Origin: Streptomyces sp. NBC_01551
GTDB taxonomy: Bacteria; Actinomycetota; Actinomycetes; Streptomycetales; Streptomycetaceae
Assembly (NCBI RefSeq): GCF_026339935.1
Contig: NZ_JAPEPX010000001.1
Coordinates: 1,222,501-1,286,500, forward strand
Length of the DNA: 64,000 bases
Reading direction: 5' to 3'
In this document: piece by piece, positions 51,242 through 62,099 of the stretch
How the letters are laid out: every line of letters starts with the position of its first letter
How positions within the stretch are numbered: position 1 is the first letter of the stretch
Position numbers and translations under genes: made by a program
Notes under the pieces: model-generated
What the model saw: only the letters and a program-made list of their open reading frames with translations
Told to the model about the DNA's origin: nothing
The model's database searches: none

Positions 51242-52021
51242 TCAGTCCGAGAGGCCCGCCAGGTCGCGCAGGCGACGCGCCTGGGCCGCGCGTTCGGCGG
51301 CGCGCTGGGCGTCGTACAGGCGCGACGGCGCGTCGCGGAGCAGCGCCTTGGTCTCGATCACCGCGTCGCGCGGCGGAGCCACCAGCGCCGTGGTGAGGTC
51401 CGCCACCGCCGCGTCGAGTTCCGCCGCCGGGACGACCAGGTTGGCGAGGCCGATCCGCTCGGCCTCCTCGGCGTGCACGAAACGGCCCGTCGCACAGATC
51501 TCCAGCGCGCGGGCGTAGCCCACCAGCGAGGTGAGCGGCTGGGTGCCCGCCAGGTCCGGGACCAGGCCCAGGCTGGTCTCGCGCATGGCGAACTGCACGT
51601 CCTCCGCGACGACGCGCAGGTCGCACGCGAGCGCGAGCTGGAAGCCGGCGCCGATCGCATGCCCCTGCACGGCGGCGACGGAGATGATGTCATTGCGCCG
51701 CCACCAGGTGAACGCCTCCTGGTACTCGGCGATGGTGGAGTCGAGCAGCTCGTCGGAACCATGCGCGAGCTCGATGAAGGACGGCTCGCCCTCGAAGCCC
51801 TCGGGCGTGAACGCCTGCCGGTCGAGGCCCGCGGAGAAGGACATGCCTTCGGCGCGCAGCACGACGACCCGGACCGTTCCCGGCAACGACCGTCCGGCCT
51901 CCGCCAACGCCCGCCAGAGCGCGGGGGATTGAGCGTTTCGCTTGGCCGGATTGGTCAGTGTCACCGTGGCGACCGTGTCATCGACGGTGAGTCGTACGCC
52001 GTCCTTGTCGAGCAGAGCCAT
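51242..52021 (-). CDS. Enoyl-CoA hydratase/isomerase family protein
   Basis: 259-residue crotonase-fold protein: TVTLTNPAKRNAQSPALWRAL, FSAGLDR (first oxyanion region), AVQGHAIGAGFQLALACDLRVVAEDVQFAMRETSLGLVPDLAGTQPL. The hydratase catalytic Glu positions show E in MRETSLGL and D in LVPDLAG, so hydratase or isomerase activity is possible. No beta-oxidation partners next to it. Confidence 0.92.
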   Translation of the reverse strand: MALLDKDGVRLTVDDTVATVTLTNPAKRNAQSPALWRALAEAGRSLPGTVRVVVLRAEGMSFSAGLDRQAFTPEGFEGEPSFIELAHGSDELLDSTIAEYQEAFTWWRRNDIISVAAVQGHAIGAGFQLALACDLRVVAEDVQFAMRETSLGLVPDLAGTQPLTSLVGYARALEICATGRFVHAEEAERIGLANLVVPAAELDAAVADLTTALVAPPRDAVIETKALLRDAPSRLYDAQRAAERAAQARRLRDLAGLSD

Positions 52022-52240
52022 CTCTACGCCTCCGGTGTGCGGTCGGCCGCGGACACGGCCTAAGTGACTGCACAGTAACCACCCGGTCGGCCACGGAGCC
52101 GACCGGGGGTCACCGAAGGAACGCGTTGACGCCTGGATAACGAGCGTGGAGCCATAGCTGTAGCTGGAGCTGGTGCCTTGAGTCGGCCTGGGCGGACCTC
52201 GGCCCGGCCCCGACCCCTGGCCTGACGGCCAGGGCCTGGG

Positions 52241-52462
52241 TCAGAGCGAAGCCGCCTTCTTGCCGCGCGTCGCGCCACCGCGGCCGCGCAACACGACTCC
52301 GGACTCGCTGAGCATCCGGTGGACGAATCCATAGGACCGGCCGGTCTCTTCGGCCAGCGCCCGGATACTCGCACCGGAGTCGTACTTCTTCTTCAGGTCT
52401 GCCGCGAGCTTGTCGCGCGCGGCGCCGGTTACCCGGCTGCCCTTCTTCAGAGTCTCGGCCAC
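52241..52462 (-). CDS. gbn: Gbn-type GATC-binding nucleoid-associated protein
   Basis: 73-residue basic DNA-binding protein. A single helix-turn-helix, DKLAADLKKKYDSGASIRALAEETGRSYGFVHRMLSESGVVLRGRGGATRGKKAA, matches what I remember of S. coelicolor SCO1839 (Gbn), a developmentally important NAP that recognises GATC-containing sites. Start GTG 52462 behind GAGGAGG. An ATGATC sequence lies 38 bp upstream (52500-52505) and a cluster of five GATC within 52761-52838. The longer start at 52540 lacks a ribosome site. Confidence 0.93.
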   Translation of the reverse strand: MAETLKKGSRVTGAARDKLAADLKKKYDSGASIRALAEETGRSYGFVHRMLSESGVVLRGRGGATRGKKAASL

Positions 52463-52501
52463 CCGTGCCTCCTCATGGGAAGTGCGCTCTGGACTTCTCA
52501 T

Positions 52502-52836
52502 GATCACCCCTCCCCGGCTTCCTGGCCACCCATTCAGCAAGGTCGGTACGGCGGCAATTCACGGGGAGTGGACACACGAGCAGAACGGAATCTCCTCTTC
52601 CGCCGCATGACTTCCGTCACACTTCCGCGACCTCGCGGGGAATCACCAGGTCAGGGGCTGGACGCCGGAAAAACAGCGGCCCCGGTCGCGTACCCGAGGG
52701 GGTACGGCCGGGGCCGTCGTACGGCGTGCGACGGTATGAGACCGCCTCACTCAGATGATGGATCACGCGTGGGCCGAATGATCCATAAGGAACTGGATCA
52801 ACCCCCCGGCCGGATCAGGCGGGGGTCAGGCGCTGA

Positions 52837-52838
<2 letters not shown>
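52502..52838. promoter_or_regulatory. GATC sites upstream of gbn
   Basis: GATC at 52502, 52761, 52780, 52796, 52813 and 52835 in the gap between the ABC-F stop and gbn. ATGATC occurs at 52500 and 52778. By base composition about one GATC per several hundred bp would be expected in this genome, so five in 78 bp are enriched. A hairpin terminator for ABC-F lies between (52677-52716). The rest of the gap shows no reading frame of note. Confidence 0.6.
52677..52716 (-). terminator. Terminator hairpin behind the ABC-F gene
   Basis: CGGCCCCGG (52677-52685) pairs with CCGGGGCCG (52708-52716), with inner GTACCC/GGGTAC pairing. It is placed 121 bp after the ABC-F stop. Confidence 0.65.
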
Positions 52839-54435
<1,597 letters not shown>

Positions 54436-54694
54436 GGAAATACTCCAGGGCGGGGGTGGGGACGGCGGAAGGCAGGACGCGAGGCTTCGACGCCGCTAAT
54501 CCGCGAGGAGATTTGCCATGGGAGACATTCTACCGGGCGTGCGCAACTAGTTTCCGGGCCGCCGGGTGGCCTGCGTCCGCTCCGCCGTGTCCCCCGTTCG
54601 GCTCAGGGCCGCGGCCCGCCTCCTGGGGCGCGTATCAGGATGAAGGGGTTGATACTCACCGCAGGGCGGACACGTGGATGCGAGGCGGTGCGGG

Positions 54695-55585
54695 ATGCAG
54701 TTCGACGACAACGCCAATCTGGACACCTCCGAGGTCAAGGACGTGCGCGGCAGTCGCATCCCGGGCGGCCGGGCCACGGTCGGCGGCGGTCTGGTGGGCC
54801 TGGTGGCGCTGCTCCTGGGGCTGCTCTTCGGCGTGGGCCCGGAGCAGCTGGGGCTGTCGGAGGGGAGCCCGGACCCGGCGGCGACCTCGTCCTCGGCCGC
54901 GCAGGTGCAGCAGGCGTGCCGGACGGGGCAGGACGCGAACACGCGGGAGGACTGCCGGCTGGTGGCGGTGGTCAACAGCACCCAGGACTTCTGGAGGCAG
55001 GAGTTCCAAAAGCGCGGGGGCCAGTACCGCCCGGCGTCGACGGTCTTCTTCACCGGCCGCGTGAACACCGCCTGCGGGGCGGCCACCTCGGCGGTCGGGC
55101 CCTTCTACTGCCCCGTCGACCGGCAGGTCTACCTGGACCTGGGCTTCTTCGACGAGCTGCGGACCAAGTTCGGGGCGAGCGGCGGGCCCTTCGCCCAGGC
55201 GTACGTCGTCGCCCACGAGTACGGGCACCACATCCAGAATCTGCTCGGCACACTCCAGAAGGCCCAGGACGGACAGCAGGGCGCCAACAGCAACGCGGTC
55301 AAGGTCGAGCTCCAGGCCGACTGCTACGCCGGGGTGTGGGCGCACAACGCGACGCGGACCCCGGACGAGTCCACGGGCAAGCCGCTGATCACCCAGCTGA
55401 CCGACCAGGACATCCGTGACGGCCTGGACGCGGCGGCCGCGGTCGGCGACGACCGGATCCAGGAGAAGTTCCAGGGCCGGGTCACCCCGGAGTCCTGGAC
55501 GCACGGCTCGGCGGAGCAGCGCCAGCAGTGGTTCTACCAGGGGTACCGCACCGGCGACATGGCCCAGTGCAACACCTTCCGCTGA
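54695..55585 (+). CDS. YpfJ/KPN_02809-family neutral zinc metallopeptidase
   Basis: 296-residue membrane-anchored peptidase. MQFDDNANLDTSEVKDVRG start, one helix (VGGGLVGLVALLLGLLFG, about 30-47), then an extracytoplasmic catalytic domain with zinc motif AYVVAHEYGHHIQNLLG and downstream Glu in VELQADCYAGVWAHNA. Ends with GDMAQCNTFR. ATG 54695 is behind GAGGCGG. Function of the family is not established. Confidence 0.92.
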   Translation: MQFDDNANLDTSEVKDVRGSRIPGGRATVGGGLVGLVALLLGLLFGVGPEQLGLSEGSPDPAATSSSAAQVQQACRTGQDANTREDCRLVAVVNSTQDFWRQEFQKRGGQYRPASTVFFTGRVNTACGAATSAVGPFYCPVDRQVYLDLGFFDELRTKFGASGGPFAQAYVVAHEYGHHIQNLLGTLQKAQDGQQGANSNAVKVELQADCYAGVWAHNATRTPDESTGKPLITQLTDQDIRDGLDAAAAVGDDRIQEKFQGRVTPESWTHGSAEQRQQWFYQGYRTGDMAQCNTFR

Positions 55586-55654
55586 CTGTCAGCGGCACCT
55601 GCCATGCTGTGTCGTGGGTCACAGTCACGTACTCACGAGAGGGGAGTGAGCGTC

Positions 55655-56050
55655 ATGGCAGGCGTTCCGACCATCTATCCGACGCTGGTCTTCGCCGACG
55701 CGAAGGCGGCGATCAAGCTGCTGACCGAGGCGTTCGGATTCACCCAGGTCGCGGTCTACGAGGGTGATGACGGCTCCGTGGTGCACGCGGAGCTCTCGTA
55801 CGGCAACGGCATGGTGATGCTGGGCAGCAAGGGCAGGGGCGGGGCCTTCGACAAGGCCATGGCGGACGGGGGCCCCTCCGGCGTCTACGTGGTGGTGGAG
55901 GACGTCGACGCCCACCACCGGCGGGCCGTGGAGCACGGGGTGGAGATCCTGATGGAGCCCACCGACCAGGACTACGGCTCCCGCGACTACATGGCCCGGG
56001 ACGGCGAGGGCAACATCTGGAGCTTCGGGACGTACGCGCCGCAGGTCTGA
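55655..56050 (+). CDS. VOC family (glyoxalase/bleomycin-resistance fold) protein
   Basis: 131-residue two-module VOC protein (YPTLVFADAKAAIKLLTEAFGF; VVVEDVDAHHRRAVEHGVEILMEPTDQDYGSRDYMARDGEGNIWSFGTY). The H/Q-x-E metal residues of glyoxalase I are not clearly complete. Start ATG 55655 after GGGGAG. Substrate unknown. Confidence 0.9.
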   Translation: MAGVPTIYPTLVFADAKAAIKLLTEAFGFTQVAVYEGDDGSVVHAELSYGNGMVMLGSKGRGGAFDKAMADGGPSGVYVVVEDVDAHHRRAVEHGVEILMEPTDQDYGSRDYMARDGEGNIWSFGTYAPQV

Positions 56051-56100
56051 CCGATCCGGCGGCGCGTCCGTCCGTACGCCCGTACGCGCTTGCCCGCTTC

Positions 56101-57606
56101 CTACGCGCCGCCGGTGTGGACCTGGAAGGCGGCGCGGCGTACCGCCTTGGCCAGGGCCGGGTCGGGGTGCGCGGCCGCCAGGGCGACCAGGACCTGCACG
56201 GTGCGCGGGTGGCCGACCGCGCGGACCTCGTCCAGCAGCCGCGGGACGGTGGTGCGGACCGCGGAGTCGAGGTGCCGGGCCAGCAGCTCGGCCTCGCCGT
56301 GGTCGGCGATGGCCGCGGCGGTGTCCACCCAGAGCCAGGTCGACTCCTCGGCGGTGAGGACGTCCTGGGCGTCGTCGGGGTCCACGCCGTCGTGCTCGGC
56401 GAGCCAGAGCAGGGCGTAGGGCCGCAGGGCCGGTTCGCGCACGGTGGCGCGCACCTCGGGCTCGGCGGGGGCGCCGACCACGCGGAGCGCCTCGAAGGCG
56501 AGCCCGCGCAGCAGGGCGTCCTCGCCCCGGGCGGCCTGGAGCAGCTCGGCGACGGCGTGGCCGACGGGCCGGGCGGCGAGCCAGGCCTGGTACTCGGCGC
56601 GGGCCGGACCGGGGGTGAGGCGGGCGCAGCCGTGCAGCATGGCGGCGGCGGACTGCTCGATGTTCCCGGCCGGGCTCTGCGCGGCCACGCAGATCTGCTC
56701 CAGCTTGACCCAGACGGCCCAGCTGCCGAGCGGGGTGAGGGTGGCCCGGGCGGGGCCGAGGGTGACGGCGTCCACGGCGGCGAGTCCGCCGAGCGCCCAG
56801 CGCAGCAGGCGGGCGAGCGGGACGGGGGCGGCGGCGCCGGCCGCCCGCTCGGCGTCATCGCCGCCGTCGGCGGCATCGGAGCCGTCGGCCGGGCCGGACG
56901 GGCCGGGCACGCCGACCGAGCCGGACACGCCGGACGGTCCGGAGGCGTCGGACGGGGCGTCGTAGGGGACTTCGCACCGTTCGTCGCGCAGCTCGGTGAC
57001 CCGCTGGCCCAGCAGGTCGAGCAGGTCGGGGACGGTCACGGGACCGGCGGACAGCTGGAGGAGCGACAAGAGCTGCGGCATCGCCTCGACCACCTCGGCG
57101 ACGACCGCGGGGGCGATGTCGGCGGGGGCCGGGTGGACCAGCGACCAGGCGTCGAAGAGCGCGACCCAGCCGCGCAGTACGGCGGTGTCGTCGCGGTCCC
57201 AGGCGCGCAGTCGCCAGCCGGGCCGGGCATGGCCGCCGTGTACCTCCACCAGACCGGCGAGCCGGGCGCGGTCCCAGCCGACCCGGATCTGGCCGTGCGT
57301 CAGGCCCAGTTCCCCGGCGGCCCGTTCGACATCGGCGGCGGGCAGCGCGCCCGCCGGGGCGGGCCGCCCGCCGTCGCCCGCGCCGAGGTGCAGCTCGGCC
57401 CAGCGGGCCAGCCGTACCGCGTCGGCGAGCGACGCGCGGGCCCGGTTCGCCAGCTCGGCGGTGGCGGGTGTGCCCGCCGGAGGCCGGGAGGCGGGACGGC
57501 TGCGCCGGTCGGTCACCGCCTTGCGGGCCGCGGCGACGGACCGCGGGGAGACGAGTCGGAGTCTGGAGTCGCGAGCCAACTGCTCATCAGGCTTTCGGGA
57601 CGTCAC
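56101..57606 (-). CDS. Large Ala/Leu-rich conserved protein of unknown function
   Basis: 501-residue protein. The region about 80-150 looks like a winged-helix fold (ADVERAAGELGLTHGQIRVGWDRARLAGLVEVHGG). A Gly/Pro/Ser-rich linker (about 230-275) follows, and the C-terminal half consists of helical, HEAT-like repeats (LLRGLAFEALRVVGAPAEPEVRATV, AVRTTVPRLLDEVRAVGHPRTVQVLVALAAAHPDPALAKAV). Start uncertain: GTG 57606 or one slightly upstream. Seen in Streptomyces; function unknown. Confidence 0.8.
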   Translation of the reverse strand: MTSRKPDEQLARDSRLRLVSPRSVAAARKAVTDRRSRPASRPPAGTPATAELANRARASLADAVRLARWAELHLGAGDGGRPAPAGALPAADVERAAGELGLTHGQIRVGWDRARLAGLVEVHGGHARPGWRLRAWDRDDTAVLRGWVALFDAWSLVHPAPADIAPAVVAEVVEAMPQLLSLLQLSAGPVTVPDLLDLLGQRVTELRDERCEVPYDAPSDASGPSGVSGSVGVPGPSGPADGSDAADGGDDAERAAGAAAPVPLARLLRWALGGLAAVDAVTLGPARATLTPLGSWAVWVKLEQICVAAQSPAGNIEQSAAAMLHGCARLTPGPARAEYQAWLAARPVGHAVAELLQAARGEDALLRGLAFEALRVVGAPAEPEVRATVREPALRPYALLWLAEHDGVDPDDAQDVLTAEESTWLWVDTAAAIADHGEAELLARHLDSAVRTTVPRLLDEVRAVGHPRTVQVLVALAAAHPDPALAKAVRRAAFQVHTGGA

Positions 57607-57770
57607 GGAAGCAGTCTCGCCCGTCACTGGCCGAAAGCCCAAACGGAATGGGCCGCTTCCACTGGTCGACACGCGGGCAGACCAGGACAACCCACCCTCC
57701 CCGCCCCGCATGTGACAGGGCCTTCACCGCAGCGTCACACACCCCGCCGAGGTCAGCGTCACACGCGGGG

Positions 57771-58904
57771 TCACATAAGAGGGGTCAGGAACCGGCGCAG
57801 CGCCTCCTCGTAGCGCGCCGGGTCGGCGTTCCACATCGCCCCGTGCGGGGCGTCGCGGACGGTCTGCAGGGTGACGAGGTCCGGCCGGGCGTCCGCGAGC
57901 CGGCGGGAGGGCTCCCAGGGGGCGAGGGTGTCGTCCGGGCCGTGGAAGATCAGCACGGGCACCTTCAGCGCGGCGGCGTCCGCGCCCGGGGCCCGCCGGT
58001 CGGCCGTCCGCAGTCCCGCGCGCCCCTCGGCGGCCCGGATCGCGAGCGGCAGCAGCGGGGCCGGGGTGCGGCGGGCGGCCACGAGCGCGCGCAGCGTGGC
58101 GTGCCAGTCGAGCACCGGCGAGTCCAGCACGAGCCCGGCGATCCGGCCGGCCAGCGCCGAGCGCTCGGCGGCATGCAGGGCCATGGCGGCGCCGGTGGAC
58201 CAGCCGTGCAGGACGACCCGGCGGGCGCCGTAGCGCAGGGCGTAGCGGATGGCGGCGTCCAGGTCCCGCCACTCGGACTCGCCGAGGTGGCCCAGGCCGT
58301 CGGGGGAGGCGGGGGCACCGAGGTCGCCCCGGTAGGCCAGGTCGAGGACCGGCAGCCGTTGGCGGTGCAGGAACGGCATGACCACCATGGGGTGCTCCCG
58401 GCCGGCGCCGAGCCCGTGCACGGTGATCACCCACGTGTCACGGGCGGCGGGCACGAACCAGGCCGGCAGCGGGCCGAGCTCCCCGGGGACGTCGACGTCG
58501 GCGTGGTCGAGCCCGAGGGCGGTGCGCGGGTTGCCGAGGTGGACCTGGGGCGTGAGGGTGACGCGGGTGCCGGGTTCGAGGCTGCCGTGGGTGACGGCGA
58601 GCAGCCTGCGCACGACGGTGTCCGGGCCGTGCGGGACGTCGGTGAGGACGGGGCCGACCACCGCGTGCACGCCGGGCGCGGCCAGTCCGTAGGTACCGGG
58701 CAGCAGGGAGGCGAGCGAGCGGGTCAGCGCGACCCGGCCGGCGGCGGCGCCGTGGACGCTGAGCCTCGGCCCGCCGGGCAGCGGGCGGCCGGGTTCGGGC
58801 CGCAGGGCCGCGTCCGCCGCGTACCGGCCGGCGGCGATCGCGGCCGCCCCGGCTCCCAGGAGCGTCGTCGTGACGGCCGCGGCCGTCACCGTTGCGGTGC
58901 GCAC
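57771..58904 (-). CDS. Membrane-anchored alpha/beta hydrolase
   Basis: 377-residue hydrolase. N-terminal membrane segment (ATVTAAAVTTTLLGAGAAAIAAG), later an alpha/beta-hydrolase domain with VITVHGLGAG (oxyanion), nucleophile Ser in VLHGWSTGAAMAL, Asp in IFHGPDDTLAP and His in DAPHGAMWN. The start is uncertain: GTG 58904 is preferred because it opens the hydrophobic segment; GTG 58940 is also possible. Substrate unknown. Confidence 0.82.
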   Translation of the reverse strand: MRTATVTAAAVTTTLLGAGAAAIAAGRYAADAALRPEPGRPLPGGPRLSVHGAAAGRVALTRSLASLLPGTYGLAAPGVHAVVGPVLTDVPHGPDTVVRRLLAVTHGSLEPGTRVTLTPQVHLGNPRTALGLDHADVDVPGELGPLPAWFVPAARDTWVITVHGLGAGREHPMVVMPFLHRQRLPVLDLAYRGDLGAPASPDGLGHLGESEWRDLDAAIRYALRYGARRVVLHGWSTGAAMALHAAERSALAGRIAGLVLDSPVLDWHATLRALVAARRTPAPLLPLAIRAAEGRAGLRTADRRAPGADAAALKVPVLIFHGPDDTLAPWEPSRRLADARPDLVTLQTVRDAPHGAMWNADPARYEEALRRFLTPLM

Positions 58905-59282
58905 CGCTCCAGTGTCGGCGCGCGGGGTCGCGGGGGCCACCGGAGCGCCGCGACGGAGTCGGGGGAACGGCCGATGGAGCGCCTCCTTCCGGCGATAAGC
59001 GGAACGAGGGACGGAGCACGCCCGCGGCGAGCGGCCCGAGGAGTGATCTAGGTCTCTTCGGGGTCCCTGGGGAGGTGGTCGAACACGCCGCGCCCGCGAC
59101 CCGCGGGCGTTCGTTCACCCGCCCTTGACGTGCATTAATCGATATATCTACGCCTGAATCCGGACGAAGGTCGTGATGGCGGGACGGCCCGCTCCACCAC
59201 ACCGCCCATTTCAGTTCACCTTCCGTTCATCCAGGTTGCCTACGGTCCACCTGCCACTGACGTCAAACAGAAGCCTGGGTAA
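58905..59282. promoter_or_regulatory. Promoter region of the phosphate transporter
   Basis: 378 bp between divergent genes, without a reading frame of note. It contains an A+T-rich island at 59131-59150 downstream of TTGACG (59125-59130), a possible -35. A GTTCACC heptamer occurs at 59113 and again in the PHO-box tandem at 59214. No second structured RNA is obvious. Confidence 0.6.
59214..59235. promoter_or_regulatory. PHO box (PhoP-binding direct repeats)
   Basis: Two 11-nt direct repeat units GTTCACCttcc (59214) and GTTCATCcagg (59225), with a degenerate third unit beginning near 59235. They fit the Streptomyces PHO-box consensus G(G/T)TCAYYYRG as I remember it. Position 48-69 bp upstream of the phosphate transporter start suggests PhoP control. 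Confidence 0.8.
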
Positions 59283-60572
59283 ATGGAGCACATAACGCTT
59301 CTCCTCGGGATCGTGATCATCACCGCTCTCGTGTTCGACTTCACGAACGGTTTCCACGACACAGCCAACGCGATGGCTACCACCATCTCGACCGGCGCCC
59401 TCAAGCCCAAGACGGCGGTGGCCATGTCCGCCGTGCTCAACCTCGTCGGCGCGTTCATGTCCGTGGAGGTCGCCAAGACGATCTCCAAGGGCCTGATCAA
59501 CGAGGAGGGCATCCAGCCCGAAGTGATCTTCGCGGCCCTGGTCGGCGCGATCCTCTGGAACCTCGTCACCTGGCTGGTGGGGCTCCCCTCCAGCTCGTCC
59601 CACGCCCTGATGGGCGGTCTGATCGGTGCCGCGGTCGCCTCCGCCGGCATCGGCGCGGTCAACGGCGGCGTCGTCGTCACCAAGGTGCTGATCCCGGCCG
59701 TCGCCGCCCCGATCGTGGCCGGTGTGGCCGCGATGCTGGCCGCCAAGGTCACGTACAAGCTCGGCGGCAAGGTCGGCGAGAAGACCGCCACCAAGGGCTA
59801 CCGCGCCGGGCAGATCGCCTCGGCCGGTCTCGTCTCCCTCGCGCACGGCACCAACGACGCGCAGAAGACGATGGGCATCATCACCCTCGCGCTCGTCGCG
59901 GGCGGCGCCCTGGACTCGGGTGCGAACCCGCCGGTGTGGGTCATCATCTCCGCCGGTCTGGCCATCGCGCTCGGCACCTCCCTCGGCGGCTGGCGCATCA
60001 TCCGGACCATGGGCAGCGGCCTGACCGACCTGCAGCCGCAGCAGGGCTTCGCCGCCCAGACCTCGGCCGCCAGCGTCATCCTGGCCTCCTCCAGCCTCGG
60101 CTTCTCGCTCTCCACCACCCACGCCTGCTCCGGCGCCGTCATGGGCGCGGGCCTCGGCCGCAAGGGCGGTGTGGTCCGCTGGTCCACCGCGACCCGCATG
60201 TTCATCGCCTGGGGCCTGACGCTTCCGGCCGCCGCGCTGGTCGCCTCCGGTGCGGAACTGGTCATGCGCAGCGGTGACATCGGCGTCGCCGCCGTCGCGG
60301 TCTTCCTCGTCGGCTCCTGCGTCGCCATCTGGGTCATCTCGCGCCGCCAGGTCGTCGACCACCAGAACGTGAACGACGTCCGGTCGGCCGCCGCCGAGGA
60401 GCCGGGTGTCGTCACCACGGCCATCGCGGCCGTCACCGTCCCGCCGACCGTCGCCGCCGCCGGCGCTGCCGGTGCTCCCGGTACGACCGCCGCCGTCACG
60501 GACGAGGACCTGAAGGCCACCATCCCGGCGGCCGCCCCGACGACCCCGACGGCTCCGGCCGCCGCGGTCTGA
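59283..60572 (+). CDS. Low-affinity inorganic phosphate transporter, Pit family
   Basis: 429-residue PiT-family transporter with about 10 helices. Family signature sites: FDFTNGFHDTANAMATTISTGALKP at the N-terminus and the matching repeat SLAHGTNDAQKTMGIITLAL in the second half (GFHDTAN / GTNDAQK), plus LPSSSSHALMGGLIGA. The C-terminal tail is Ala/Pro/Thr-rich. No strong ribosome site at ATG 59283. A PHO box upstream implies phosphate-starvation regulation, as for the pitH genes of S. coelicolor. Confidence 0.95.
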   Translation: MEHITLLLGIVIITALVFDFTNGFHDTANAMATTISTGALKPKTAVAMSAVLNLVGAFMSVEVAKTISKGLINEEGIQPEVIFAALVGAILWNLVTWLVGLPSSSSHALMGGLIGAAVASAGIGAVNGGVVVTKVLIPAVAAPIVAGVAAMLAAKVTYKLGGKVGEKTATKGYRAGQIASAGLVSLAHGTNDAQKTMGIITLALVAGGALDSGANPPVWVIISAGLAIALGTSLGGWRIIRTMGSGLTDLQPQQGFAAQTSAASVILASSSLGFSLSTTHACSGAVMGAGLGRKGGVVRWSTATRMFIAWGLTLPAAALVASGAELVMRSGDIGVAAVAVFLVGSCVAIWVISRRQVVDHQNVNDVRSAAAEEPGVVTTAIAAVTVPPTVAAAGAAGAPGTTAAVTDEDLKATIPAAAPTTPTAPAAAV

Positions 60573-60600
60573 CCCCGAGAACGACAGAGGATTCAGCGGT

Positions 60601-60822
60601 ATGGAAATCGACTGGGAAGCACTCGGCTCCGTCTTCGGGGTCAGCCTCTCCGCCACCGTCGCCCTCGTGGCCCTGTTCACCCTGGGCCTGGTGGGTCTGT
60701 CCAAGCACGAGGCCGCCACCGAGCAGGGCGGCTCCGCGACCCTGGCGCGCAGCGGCGCGTACGCCTGCTTCGCGCTCGTCGCGGCGGCCGTGACGTACGG
60801 GATCTACCTGATCGTCGCCTGA
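60601..60822 (+). CDS. Small two-helix membrane protein behind the phosphate transporter
   Basis: 73 residues with two hydrophobic helices (VSLSATVALVALFTLGLVGLS; SGAYACFALVAAAVTYGIYLIV) and a short acidic N-terminus. 28 bp behind the pit gene and ahead of a terminator, so cotranscribed. Function unknown; an accessory role in phosphate transport is inferred from linkage. Confidence 0.82.
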   Translation: MEIDWEALGSVFGVSLSATVALVALFTLGLVGLSKHEAATEQGGSATLARSGAYACFALVAAAVTYGIYLIVA

Positions 60823-60859
60823 CGCATTGACCGTCGTCTGACGCACGCTTCGTGCGACC

Positions 60860-60889
60860 GCTCCCTCCGGTTCTTCCGGGGGGAGCTTT
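60860..60889 (+). terminator. Terminator of the phosphate transport unit
   Basis: GCTCCCTCCGG (60860-60870) pairs with CCGGGGGGAGC (60876-60886), one mismatch, loop TTCTT, then TTTCG. Confidence 0.85.
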
Positions 60890-60950
60890 CGCGTGCGCCG
60901 GGCGCGGCCTGTGACATGTCTCGCCGCAGGTCAACGGCGAGTTGACGGGC

Positions 60951-61103
60951 GTTCGCACTGCGTGGTGGACTGCCCGAGCCAGTACGGCGGCATGGAGAGG
61001 AAGTCCGGTGCGAATCCGGCGCGGTCCCGCCACTGTCACCGGGGAGCGCCCGCCGCGGCGGGTCCCCGGGAGCCAGGAACTCTCGCCGCCGGACACGTCG
61101 AAC
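60951..61103 (+). ncRNA. Cobalamin (B12) riboswitch
   Basis: The core is GAGGAAGTCCGGTGCGAATC, then CGCGGTCCCGCCACTGT, matching the conserved centre of B12 riboswitches. It ends with the B12 box AGCCAGGAACTCTCGCC (61071-61087). A closing stem GTTCG (60951) / CGAAC (61099) fits the P1 position. It lies 37 bp before cbiB, so B12 likely lowers translation or elongation of cbiB-cobQ. The rest of the 317-bp gap holds only a terminator. Confidence 0.93.
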
Positions 61104-61139
61104 CAGGGCGCGGACCCTGAGTGAGGACATACCTGCACC

Positions 61140-62099
61140 ATGCGTGCCGACCGCGTCTACGCGTACGGCGCCGCGGCGGGCCTGATCGGCGACCGGATCC
61201 TCGGTGATCCGCGCCGAGGGCACCCCGTGGCCGCCTTCGGACGAGCCGCCGCTGCCGTCGAGCGCGCCCTGTGGCGCGACGACCGCGTGCGGGGCGCCGT
61301 GCACACCCTGGTGTGCGCGGGGGGCGCTGCCGTCGTCGGTGCGCTGGGCGCCCGCGCCGTGCGCTCCCGGCCCGCTGTGGCCCGTATCGCCCTCACCGCC
61401 GCCGCCACCTGGGCCGTCGTGGGCGGCACCTCGCTGGGCCGCGAGGCCCGCGCCATCGGCGGGGCGCTCGCCGCCGGGGACGCCGAGGTGGCCCGCGAGC
61501 GGCTGCCGCACCTGTGCGGGCGCGACCCGCACTCCCTGGACGAGCAGCAGATGGCCCGCGCGGTGGTGGAGTCCGTCGCCGAGAACACCTCCGACGCCGT
61601 GGTCGGGGCACTGGTCTGGGGCGCCGCCGCCGGAGTCCCCGGGCTGCTGGCGTTCCGCGCCGTGAACACCCTGGACGCGATGGTGGGCCACAAGTCCCCC
61701 CGCTACCTGCGCTACGGCTGGGCCTCGGCCCGGCTCGACGATCTCGCGGGCTGGCCGGGGGCGCGCCTGACGGCGCTGGCCGCCGTGGTGGCCGGCCCCG
61801 ACCGGCGGGGAGCCGTACGGGCCTGGCGCGCGGACGCCGCCGAGCACCCGAGCCCGAACGCCGGGCCGGTGGAGGCCTCGTTCGCGGGGGCGCTCGGCGT
61901 CCGGCTGGGCGGGACGCTGGCGTACGGCGGCCGCGTCGAGCACCGGGCCGTGCTGAACGGCGAGGCGGGGCGGCCCGTGGAGGTCGCTGACATCGAGCGG
62001 GCGGTGCGGCTGTCGCGGCAGGTGACGTGGCTGGCGCTGGGCACGTGTGTGGCACTGCGGTGTGCGGTGTCACGGTGGGTTGGGAGGGGACGCGCGTGA
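61140..62099 (+). CDS. cbiB: Adenosylcobinamide-phosphate synthase CbiB/CobD
   Basis: 319-residue membrane protein attaching the aminopropanol arm in B12 synthesis. Motifs include [49 protein letters not shown] and [34 protein letters not shown]. Overlaps cobQ by GTGA. Preceded by a B12 riboswitch. Confidence 0.95.
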   Translation: MRADRVYAYGAAAGLIGDRILGDPRRGHPVAAFGRAAAAVERALWRDDRVRGAVHTLVCAGGAAVVGALGARAVRSRPAVARIALTAAATWAVVGGTSLGREARAIGGALAAGDAEVARERLPHLCGRDPHSLDEQQMARAVVESVAENTSDAVVGALVWGAAAGVPGLLAFRAVNTLDAMVGHKSPRYLRYGWASARLDDLAGWPGARLTALAAVVAGPDRRGAVRAWRADAAEHPSPNAGPVEASFAGALGVRLGGTLAYGGRVEHRAVLNGEAGRPVEVADIERAVRLSRQVTWLALGTCVALRCAVSRWVGRGRA

